A stretch of 16,441 nucleotides of DNA from RYN-431 sp036388295 (lineage in GTDB: Bacteria > Planctomycetota > Phycisphaerae > Tepidisphaerales > Tepidisphaeraceae). Below are positions 7,277-13,368 of this stretch, in pieces. The notes under the pieces were generated by a model, which made no database searches, was not told the origin of the DNA, and saw only the letters and a list, made by a program, of their open reading frames with translations. Location of the stretch: positions 1 to 16,441 of the forward strand of contig DASVSC010000292.1 of assembly GCA_036388295.1 (NCBI GenBank). Direction: 5' to 3'. A program made the translations under genes and the position numbers. Position 1 is the first letter of the stretch; each line of letters starts with the position of its first letter.

Positions 7277-8911
7277 TCAGTCGTTCGTCTCAATCCCAAG
7301 GTCTTTGACCTTCTTATTCAGCGTATTCCGGTTGATGCCGAGGAAGTCGGCCGCCTTGGTTTTGACGTTGCCGCAGCGGTCGAGGGCGCGGTCGATCAGG
7401 GCGTATTCGATCTGGTCGATCACCAGCTGGTAGATCTCCCCTTCGCGCATCTCGTACTCGGCAATGGCCTGGTCGCTCAGGCGGCGGGTCAGGCTTTCGA
7501 TGCTCTCGCTCGTCGGGCTGCTGCGGCGCTGCTGCGCGAACATCCGCACGCTCAACGGCAGCAGTTCTTCGACGAATTCTTCGCCGTTGCTCAGCACGAC
7601 AGCGCGTTCGATCGCGTTCTCCAACTCGCGCACGTTGCCCGGCCACGGGTAGCGCATCAGCACGTTCAGCATCTCGCGGTTGATCTTGCGTAATTGCCGG
7701 CCGTTGATGGCGTTGTACTTGTCGAGGAAGTAGTCGATCAGCCGCGGGATGTCCTCGCGGCGGTTACGCAGCGGCGGCAGGTAAATGCTCACCACGTTCA
7801 GGCGATAGAACAAGTCCTCGCGGAACTGGTTCTTGGCCACTTCTTCCTGCAGATCGACGTTCGTAGCCGCGATCACGCGCACGTCGATTTTCACGACGGC
7901 CGTGTCGCCGACGCGTTCGAACTCTCGTTCCTGCAGCACGCGGAGCAATTTCACCTGCAGCACGGGTTCCATCGTGCCGATTTCGTCCAGAAAAATGGTC
8001 CCGCCGTCCGCCGCTTCGAATCGGCCGATCTTGTCTTTGATCGCGCCGGTGAAGCTGCCTTTGACGTGGCCGAACAGTTCGCTTTCCAGCAGCGTGCCGG
8101 TGAGCGCGCCGCAATTCACGCGGATGAACGGCTTGTCCTTGCGCGGCGAGTTGTAGTGGATCGCCTTGGCGATCATTTCCTTGCCCGTGCCGGTCTCGCC
8201 CAGCAGCAGCACCGTGGCCCGGCTGTTGGCGACCTGGCCGACGACGCCGAACACGTCGTGCATGGCGGGTGAGTCGCCGATGATGTTTTCGAAGCGGAAG
8301 CGGTCGCGCACCTGCGACCGCAACTGGGCGTTTTCCTCCAGCAGTTCTTCCTTCTGCCGCATCACCATCCGGTTGATCTGGATGGCCTGCGAGAGGAACG
8401 CGCAGATGACTTCCAGAAACCCTTTGTCGGCCTCGAGCTGCAGATCCGACGTGTACATCTTGTCGACCGCCAGCGCCCCGGCGACGCGCCCTTCGATGCG
8501 AATCGGGATACAGAAAAAGCTGACGACTTCGTCGCCGCCGTACAGGTCCATGCGGTGCGTTTTGTTCAGGAAGTCCGGGTCGGCGCGCATGTTCGAAACG
8601 ACCCGCGCCCGGCCCGTGGCCACGACCGCGCCGGTGATGCCTTCGCCCAGCGCGTAGCGATTACGTTCGATGTCTTCGTTCGACAACCCGACGGCCGCCT
8701 CGGTGCGCAGTCGGCCGGTGGATTCGTCGAGCAGCACGAGCGTGCCGCGGTGCATCTGGAGCTTTTCACTGATCACCCGCATGATCCGCGCGAAAATGTC
8801 GCGCAACTCCAGCGAGGAAGAGAGAATCAGCCCGACGTCGTTAAGGATCGCAAGATTTTGTGCCGTCTCGGCAAGAGAAGACTTCGGTTCGGACACTGGA
8901 TCGGCCTGCAT
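7277..8911 (-). CDS. sigma-54-dependent transcriptional activator, GAF-AAA+-Fis
   Basis: An enhancer-binding protein that remodels the sigma-54 RNA polymerase complex. In the 544 residues, an N-terminal GAF sensor domain spans about 20-180, a short coiled linker lies at 183-203, and an AAA+ domain spans about 208-440. The AAA+ domain has Walker A 'GETGTGKE' (238-245), Walker B 'GGTIFLDEIG' (303-312) and the sigma-54 contact loop as 'GSFTGA' (285-290) instead of the usual GAFTGA. A Fis-type helix-turn-helix lies near the end ('KAADFLGINRNTLNKKV'). With a GAF and no receiver domain it resembles the NorR/FhlA class, so it probably senses a small ligand. I chose the start at 8911 (MQADPVSEP) rather than 8950 because TATAAT sits 6 nt before it. 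Targets are unknown, and I saw no sigma-54 promoter nearby. Confidence 0.93.
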   Translation of the reverse strand: MQADPVSEPKSSLAETAQNLAILNDVGLILSSSLELRDIFARIMRVISEKLQMHRGTLVLLDESTGRLRTEAAVGLSNEDIERNRYALGEGITGAVVATGRARVVSNMRADPDFLNKTHRMDLYGGDEVVSFFCIPIRIEGRVAGALAVDKMYTSDLQLEADKGFLEVICAFLSQAIQINRMVMRQKEELLEENAQLRSQVRDRFRFENIIGDSPAMHDVFGVVGQVANSRATVLLLGETGTGKEMIAKAIHYNSPRKDKPFIRVNCGALTGTLLESELFGHVKGSFTGAIKDKIGRFEAADGGTIFLDEIGTMEPVLQVKLLRVLQEREFERVGDTAVVKIDVRVIAATNVDLQEEVAKNQFREDLFYRLNVVSIYLPPLRNRREDIPRLIDYFLDKYNAINGRQLRKINREMLNVLMRYPWPGNVRELENAIERAVVLSNGEEFVEELLPLSVRMFAQQRRSSPTSESIESLTRRLSDQAIAEYEMREGEIYQLVIDQIEYALIDRALDRCGNVKTKAADFLGINRNTLNKKVKDLGIETND

Positions 8912-8917
8912 GATTAA

Positions 8918-8946
8918 ATTATAGGCAACTCCCGCCAAAACGCTAA
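8918..8946 (-). promoter_or_regulatory. promoter of the sigma-54 activator, apparently leaderless
   Basis: On the minus strand, a perfect TATAAT (8923 to 8918) ends 6 nt before the ATG at 8911. A weak -35, TTAGCG, lies 17 nt upstream (8946 to 8941). Transcription would start at or next to the start codon, and no Shine-Dalgarno sequence is in range. Confidence 0.55.
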
Positions 8947-9064
8947 GCATATGTCGCCTAACGCGAGCAATTCATCACTCGGTTCGCCTTTAGAATGGGC
9001 AACGGGGAAGGGTTGGCCACGTTGTAACGCGGCTTTGCTGACCGGCAGTCTCAATGCGGTGCGG

Positions 9065-9093
9065 TTGAGCGGGCCGGGGCGGGATCGTATTCT
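9065..9093 (+). promoter_or_regulatory. promoter of panC, apparently leaderless
   Basis: TTGAGC (9065-9070), 17 nt, TATTCT (9088-9093), then 8 nt to the ATG at 9102. The expected start is near 9100, leaving one or two bases of leader. There is no Shine-Dalgarno sequence. Confidence 0.5.
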
Positions 9094-9101
9094 GCCGGCG
9101 A

Positions 9102-9950
9102 ATGAATCAGTTGCGTACGATCGCGGAATGCCGCGAATGGCGGCCGCGGGCGGGCGACGTGGCGCTGGTGCCGACCATGGGCGCGTTGCACGACGGCCAC
9201 CTGTCGCTCATCGCTGAAGCCCGCCGCCATGCGCGCCAGACGGTCGTCAGCCTCTTCGTCAACCCGACCCAGTTCGGCCCGCGCGAGGACTACACCAAAT
9301 ACCCCCGGCCGATCGACCAGGACCTGGCCCTGTGTAAACAAGCGGGCGTCGACGCCGTCTTCACGCCCGCCGCCGACGACATGTACGCCCCCGGCCCACG
9401 CGTCACCGTCGATCTGCCCGAGCTGACCACCGTCCTGGAAGGCAAGCACCGCCCCGGCCATTTTCAGGGCGTGTGCCAGGTCGTCGCCAAGCTGTTTAAT
9501 GTGGTTCAGCCGCAGGTGGCGTGCTTCGGGCGAAAAGATTTCCAGCAGCTGCGCGTCATCTCGGCCATGACCACGGCCCTGAACTTCCCGATCAACATCG
9601 TCGGCTGCCCCACCATCCGCGAACCCGACGGCCTGGCGATGAGCAGCCGCAACCGCTACCTCATGCCGGACCAGCGGGCGCGGGCGTTGTCGATCAGCCG
9701 CGCCCTGTTTCTGGCCGGCGAGGCGTTCGACGCTGGCGCGCGTCAGGCCAGCCGCCTCGTCACGATCATGCAGCGCACGCTGCTGGACGTCGGCAAGCTC
9801 GGGCACGTGCCGCTGTCGATCGATTACGTCGCCTGCGTCGACCCGCAGACGCTGAGGCCCGTCGAACAAATCGATGGCCCCGTCGTCTGCTGCATCGCCG
9901 CACGCGTCGGCGACACACGGCTGATCGATAATGTGACGTTGAACGGTTGA
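9102..9950 (+). CDS. panC: pantothenate synthetase (pantoate-beta-alanine ligase)
   Basis: Joins pantoate and beta-alanine with ATP, the last step of pantothenate synthesis; cytoplasmic. The 282-residue product has the family length and motifs: 'VPTMGALHDGHLSLI' (ATP-binding HxGH type, about 23-37), 'FVNPTQFGPREDYTKYPR' (pantoate site, about 52-69), 'FGRKDFQQL', and 'SSRNRYL' corresponding to the KMSKS-like loop. The start at 9102 gives the normal N terminus and lies 8 nt after a -10 element. The last codons and the stop fall inside the left arm of an inverted repeat, so the repeat supplies the C-terminal end. panB and panD are not in the window. Confidence 0.96.
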   Translation: MNQLRTIAECREWRPRAGDVALVPTMGALHDGHLSLIAEARRHARQTVVSLFVNPTQFGPREDYTKYPRPIDQDLALCKQAGVDAVFTPAADDMYAPGPRVTVDLPELTTVLEGKHRPGHFQGVCQVVAKLFNVVQPQVACFGRKDFQQLRVISAMTTALNFPINIVGCPTIREPDGLAMSSRNRYLMPDQRARALSISRALFLAGEAFDAGARQASRLVTIMQRTLLDVGKLGHVPLSIDYVACVDPQTLRPVEQIDGPVVCCIAARVGDTRLIDNVTLNG

Positions 9951-10048
9951 TCCGTTGATGGGTTGATCTGTGGCCGGCCGGCGTTCGAAGTCGCCCCGCC
10001 GGTTCGAGTGGCCACGGATCAACCTATTAACTCATCAACCGATCAACC
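9945..10048. repeat. 104-bp inverted-repeat element with GGTTGATC-type 8-mer arms
   Basis: The left arm (9945-9975) reads as 8-mers GGTTGATC, CGTTGATG, GGTTGATC and then TGTGGCC. The right arm (10010-10048), read on the minus strand, is GGTTGATC, GGTTGATG, AGTTAATA, GGTTGATC and then CGTGGCC. The arms match except that the right has one extra 8-bp unit. The 34-bp centre includes short CCGGC/GCCGG complementarity. The element begins inside the last codons of panC and ends just before the lgt -10 box. Confidence 0.85.
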
Positions 10049-10070
10049 CCACTTCAACGGCCGAATCCAC

Positions 10071-10076
10071 TACAAT
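10071..10076 (+). promoter_or_regulatory. -10 element before lgt
   Basis: TACAAT lies 10 nt before the lgt ATG at 10087. No good -35 is visible 16-18 nt upstream, where the inverted repeat ends. The predicted leader is only about 3 nt and has no Shine-Dalgarno sequence. Confidence 0.4.
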
Positions 10077-10086
10077 CGCCTCCCAC

Positions 10087-11034
10087 ATGTTTCCCGAACT
10101 GTTCCGCATCCCGTTCCTGAATTACTCCGTCCACAGCTACGGCCTGATGCTGGTGATCGGCCTGCTGCTGGGCATCGAACTGGCGAAGTTTCTCGCCCGC
10201 CGCAGTGGCCTGAATCCAGACCACTTCGCGAATGCGGCCATTCTGGCGCTGGTCAGCGGCCTGATCGGCGCACGCATCGCCTACGTCGCACAGTTCCCGT
10301 CGGATTTCACCGGCGGCACCGTCGGGCAGAACGTCTGGACCGCCATCAACCTTACCAGCGGCGGCTTGGTCTATTACGGCGGCTTCCTGCTGGCCACGCC
10401 GACGCTAATCGTCTACGCGATCGTCAAGCGAATCCCGGTGCTTCGCGGCATGGACATCATCGCCCCGTGCCTGATGATCGGCCTCGCCTTCGGCCGCATC
10501 GGCTGCTTCCTCAACGGCTGCTGCTGGGGGCAACACTGCGAATTGCCCTCGCCCTTGGCGGTGCGGTTCCCGTACTTCAGTCCGCCGTACCTGGACGATT
10601 ATCAAAATAACCGCGTTACCCCGCCGCCGGCGTTGTTTCAGACGGATTTGGTGAAGCACACGTCACGCCTGATGACGCCGGAGCAGATCAAGGCCCAGAA
10701 AGACCTGGCCACGACGGCGGCGGCCGAGCGGTCGCTGCCGGTGATCAACACCCAGCTGATCAGCACGGTCACGGCCCTGCTCATTGCCGGCGTCGCGTTC
10801 TGCTTCTTCACGCTCGGCGGCACGCCCGGCCGCGGGTTCGCACTGATGCTGATGCTGGAAGGCTCGTCGCGATTTCTGATCGAAGGCCTGCGCGTGGAGC
10901 CGAGCGTGCTGGGGCCGCTGACGGTCAGCATGCTGATCGGCTTGGGCGTAGCACTCGGCGGCGTGACGTTATGGATCGCCGCGGGCGTGGCGCAGAAGGA
11001 ACGCCCTGTTGCCTCAACGCCAGCGGTGGCGTGA
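10087..11034 (+). CDS. lgt: phosphatidylglycerol-prolipoprotein diacylglyceryl transferase
   Basis: An inner-membrane enzyme that attaches diacylglycerol to the lipobox cysteine of prolipoproteins, the first step of lipoprotein maturation. The 315-residue product has several membrane segments and the family signatures: 'MFPELFRIPF...SYGLML' at the start, 'GRIGCFLNGCCWG' (136-148, with R137 and N143 at the catalytic Arg and Asn positions) and 'GSSRFLIEGLR' near the C terminus. The equivalent of E. coli H103 appears to be Y97 in 'GGLVYYGG'. A hydrophilic insert of about 80 residues (about 150-225) separates the two halves. I chose ATG 10087 because the upstream frame runs through the inverted repeat and does not resemble Lgt. 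It shares panC's strand but has its own -10. Confidence 0.93.
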   Translation: MFPELFRIPFLNYSVHSYGLMLVIGLLLGIELAKFLARRSGLNPDHFANAAILALVSGLIGARIAYVAQFPSDFTGGTVGQNVWTAINLTSGGLVYYGGFLLATPTLIVYAIVKRIPVLRGMDIIAPCLMIGLAFGRIGCFLNGCCWGQHCELPSPLAVRFPYFSPPYLDDYQNNRVTPPPALFQTDLVKHTSRLMTPEQIKAQKDLATTAAAERSLPVINTQLISTVTALLIAGVAFCFFTLGGTPGRGFALMLMLEGSSRFLIEGLRVEPSVLGPLTVSMLIGLGVALGGVTLWIAAGVAQKERPVASTPAVA

Positions 11035-11050
11035 CGGACGTCGACGTCTC

Positions 11051-11163
11051 TGCTCCCCCTCCCCTTGCGGGAGGGGTTAGGGGAGGGGTTCTTCGATGGT
11101 CGTTGCTATCTTCGCACGTCAAAACCCCTCCCCCCACCCCCTCCCTCAAGGGGAGGGGGAGCA
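11051..11163. repeat. 113-bp inverted-repeat element, C/G-rich, between convergent lgt and rluB
   Basis: The left arm (11051-11090) and right arm (11123-11163) are about 40 bp each and imperfect inverted copies. Each arm also folds on itself: CCCCTCCC/GGGAGGGG (11056-11063 with 11069-11076) and CCCCCTCCC/GGGAGGGGG (11137-11145 with 11151-11159). Lying between two convergent genes, it could stop transcription from both sides, although no long T-tract follows either hairpin. Confidence 0.85.
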
Positions 11164-11237
11164 AACGCGGACGCTACGGTCGGTCCGAACTTGTGCAAGG
11201 GGTCGAGGCCCGGAGATCCGCTCGCGGCCCAGCCGCC

Positions 11238-12152
11238 TTACCGTGCGCGCTTCGGCCCGCGTGACCCTGCGCCTTTTCCACCAAACGCTTTGCGCGGCGG
11301 CCGGCTGCGATACGGGTCCGGCTTCGCAGGGCGGGCCGGCTTTGCGGCGGCCTTTGTGACGGCGGGCGCGGCGGCCGGCGGTTTGCCTTCGCGCGGCGCT
11401 TTGGGCTTGATCGCCTCCATCAGCGTGTTCACTTCCCACGCCGACAGCACACGAAACCCGCCCGGCTTCAATCGGCCCAGTTCCAGCGGCCCGATCTTGA
11501 TGCGCGTCAGTTCACGCACCTTGTGCCCCACGCCCGCCAGCATGCGGCGCAGCTGCCGGTTGCGGCCTTCGCGGATCGTGATCTGCAGCACGCTGTTGCG
11601 CGTGGCCCGCTTGACCACTTTGATAAAGCTGCGGCCGGTCTTGAAGCCGCCCTTTTCCGGGTCCGCCAGCCAGATGCCGGTGCTGAGGCGCTCCACCGTT
11701 TCCGGCTTCACGTAGCCATCGACGACAGCGGTGTACGTTTTGGAGACGCCGAACTTCGGGTGCGTGAGTTTTTGCGTCAGTTCGCCGTCGTTGGTCAAGA
11801 GCAGCAGCCCACGGCTGTCGGCGTCGAGCCGGCCGACGGGGTACAGCCGCCGGTCGATCTCCGGCGGCAGCAGATCGATCGCGCGGCGCTGTTCGCCTTG
11901 CGCCACGTTCGTGCAATACACGCCGCTCGGCTTGTTCATCAGGATGTAGAGCTTTTCCTGCTCCTGGGCGGCCGGCAGGTCGATCGGCTCGCCGTCGATG
12001 GTGATTTTGTCCTCGTCCGGGTCGACCATCACCGGCAGCTTGGTCACGAGCTTGCCGTTCACGGAAATCCGGCCGCTGACGACCATCTCCTCGACGTGAC
12101 GACGACTTTCCACGCCGGCGTCGGCGAGCAACTTTTGGATACGCACTTTCAT
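11238..12152 (-). CDS. rluB: RsuA/RluB-family pseudouridine synthase
   Basis: Isomerises uridine to pseudouridine in ribosomal RNA. The 304-residue product has an N-terminal S4 RNA-binding domain (about 1-50, 'VRIQKLLADAGVESRR') and the catalytic domain (about 66-245). The latter has 'YPVGRLDADSRGLLLLTNDG', whose first Asp after GRL is the catalytic residue, plus 'KTYTAVVDGYV' and 'REGRNRQLRRML'. A C-terminal tail of about 55 residues is Lys/Arg/Pro/Ala-rich and looks disordered, as in many RluB-type proteins. Which rRNA position it modifies cannot be told, so RluB is the best label within RsuA/RluB/RluE/RluF. The start at 12152 has no Shine-Dalgarno sequence, but TATAGT lies 9 nt upstream. 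manA is 107 bp upstream on the same strand. Confidence 0.9.
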   Translation of the reverse strand: MKVRIQKLLADAGVESRRHVEEMVVSGRISVNGKLVTKLPVMVDPDEDKITIDGEPIDLPAAQEQEKLYILMNKPSGVYCTNVAQGEQRRAIDLLPPEIDRRLYPVGRLDADSRGLLLLTNDGELTQKLTHPKFGVSKTYTAVVDGYVKPETVERLSTGIWLADPEKGGFKTGRSFIKVVKRATRNSVLQITIREGRNRQLRRMLAGVGHKVRELTRIKIGPLELGRLKPGGFRVLSAWEVNTLMEAIKPKAPREGKPPAAAPAVTKAAAKPARPAKPDPYRSRPPRKAFGGKGAGSRGPKRAR

Positions 12153-12161
12153 GGATGATCG

Positions 12162-12167
12162 ACTATA
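12162..12167 (-). promoter_or_regulatory. -10 element before rluB
   Basis: TATAGT on the minus strand (12167 to 12162) ends 9 nt before the ATG at 12152. No recognisable -35 is present at 16-18 nt. The predicted leader is about 2-3 nt, and no ribosome-binding sequence is in range. Confidence 0.4.
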
Positions 12168-12216
12168 TCCGCGATCGCGTTACGACGTCGCCGCGGATCA
12201 GGAAAAGGCTGGGCTG

Positions 12217-12250
12217 GTTCCCTCTCCCTTGTACGCACGGGAGAGGGAAC
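12217..12250. repeat. perfect 12-bp hairpin downstream of manA
   Basis: GTTCCCTCTCCC (12217-12228) and GGGAGAGGGAAC (12239-12250) pair perfectly around a 10-nt loop. It begins 9 bp after the manA stop, where a terminator would be expected, but no T-tract follows on the manA strand. The C/T-rich sequence resembles the arms of the element at 11051-11163. Confidence 0.75.
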
Positions 12251-12259
12251 AAGAAACGC

Positions 12260-13282
12260 TCAGCCGATCGGGAAGGTCACTTCCAACCAGACTGCGTCCG
12301 TCACGGCCTTCACCGTCGGCGTGTTCATGCTGGCCGGCAGCAGCACGGTCGTGCCCCGGCCCGCCTTCGTTTTCTCGCCGCCTTTGACGGCCAGTTCCAC
12401 TTCGCCGCTGAGCACGATCCAGACGACCGGCTGTTCGTACGGGATCGGTTGTTCGACGCCCTCATTCATCCGCACTTTTTCGATCGCGAACTGCGGTGCC
12501 TGGGCCAGGCGCGTCACGCTGGTGAAGAAGCCGGCGGTGTGCGACTTCTTCTGCTCCGGCGGCTCCTGGCCGCTGAAGTCGATGCAATCGAGCGCCTGCT
12601 CGACGTGAAGCTGCCGCTTCTGGCCGGTGGACGGGTCGACGCGGTTGAAGTCGAACGTGCGGTAGGTCGTGTCGCTGGGCGTCTGCACCTCGGCCACCAG
12701 GCAGCCGGCGCCCAGCGCATGCACGGTGCCGCTGGGCAGGTAATAGCACTCGCCGTCTTTAACGGGGATGGCCTTAATCAGGGATTCGCTGGTGCCGTCG
12801 TCGATCGACTTTTTGAACGACTCGCGCGTCACGCTCGGCTGCAGGCCTTTCAGGATGCGGCTGCCGGGGTCGTGCTGGAAGACGTACCACGCCTCATTCT
12901 TCAGGTGCGCGCCGGGATGGGCGTCCGCATAGCTCTGCGGCGGGTGGACCTGAACGGACAAATCTTCACGGGCGTCGAGAAATTTGATCAGGATCGGGAA
13001 CTGCTTCTGCTGGCCGACCAATTTCACGTCGCCGTGAAGATCGGGCCCGAACTGCTCGACGAGCTGGTGGAGCGTTTTGCCGGCGTGGGGGCCGTTGGTG
13101 AGGGTGGCGCTGGCCCACTGAGCCGTCTTATCGACGATGCCTGGCGGGAAGTCGTACAGTTCCCAGCTTTCGCCAATCGACTTTTCGGCGGGAATCGGCT
13201 TGTCGAGCAGCGTTTTGAGCTTCTGGCCGCCCCACATCTTCTCGACGTAACGGGGGGCGAAAATCATCGGGTAAAGGCTCAT
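12260..13282 (-). CDS. manA: class I mannose-6-phosphate isomerase
   Basis: Zinc-dependent interconversion of mannose 6-phosphate and fructose 6-phosphate, feeding GDP-mannose and glycan synthesis or mannose use. The 340-residue product is the short class I form (Bacillus-like rather than the ~390-residue E. coli form). Zinc-site motifs are 'VQVHPP', 'KNEAWYVF' and 'PSGTVHALG', and the N terminus 'FAPRYVEKMWGGQKL' is typical. A C-terminal cupin half closes the protein. The start at 13282 has no Shine-Dalgarno sequence; TACAAC lies 6 nt upstream with TTATCA 17 nt further. A later in-frame Met (residue 6) is a possible alternative. It is divergent from the PIN-PhoH gene. Confidence 0.93.
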   Translation of the reverse strand: MSLYPMIFAPRYVEKMWGGQKLKTLLDKPIPAEKSIGESWELYDFPPGIVDKTAQWASATLTNGPHAGKTLHQLVEQFGPDLHGDVKLVGQQKQFPILIKFLDAREDLSVQVHPPQSYADAHPGAHLKNEAWYVFQHDPGSRILKGLQPSVTRESFKKSIDDGTSESLIKAIPVKDGECYYLPSGTVHALGAGCLVAEVQTPSDTTYRTFDFNRVDPSTGQKRQLHVEQALDCIDFSGQEPPEQKKSHTAGFFTSVTRLAQAPQFAIEKVRMNEGVEQPIPYEQPVVWIVLSGEVELAVKGGEKTKAGRGTTVLLPASMNTPTVKAVTDAVWLEVTFPIG

Positions 13283-13288
13283 ATCGTC

Positions 13289-13317
13289 GTTGTATCCGAA
13301 AGGCCGATCCTTGATAA
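13289..13317 (-). promoter_or_regulatory. promoter of manA, apparently leaderless
   Basis: On the minus strand, TTATCA (13317 to 13312), 17 nt, TACAAC (13294 to 13289), then 6 nt to the ATG. The -35 overlaps the -35 of the opposite promoter for the PIN-PhoH gene by five bases. Confidence 0.45.
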
Positions 13318-13338
13318 TTGTGCTGTTCGCATTTTAAC
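13311..13338 (+). promoter_or_regulatory. promoter of the PIN-PhoH gene
   Basis: TTGATA (13311-13316), 16 nt, TTTAAC (13333-13338). A start near 13345 gives a leader of about 24 nt that contains AAGGA (13354-13358), 10 nt before the ATG. Confidence 0.4.
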
Positions 13339-13368
13339 CGGCCGCTCTTTCACAAGGATACCCTTCCC

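Noticed and set aside
8924..8938. Possible sigma-54 promoter (minus-strand TTGGCGGGAGTTGCC) before the activator gene
   Set aside because: The GG and GC elements are separated by 8 nt instead of the required 10, and a good TATAAT lies right beside it.
9051..10022. 323-codon minus-strand frame opposite panC
   Set aside because: Overlaps the conserved panC fully, has no motifs, and runs into the inverted repeat.
9945..10048. GGTTGAT repeats considered as a CRISPR array or replication iterons
   Set aside because: Units are 8 bp, directly adjacent and inverted in the second half, with no spacers, no cas genes, and no dnaA/rep gene nearby.
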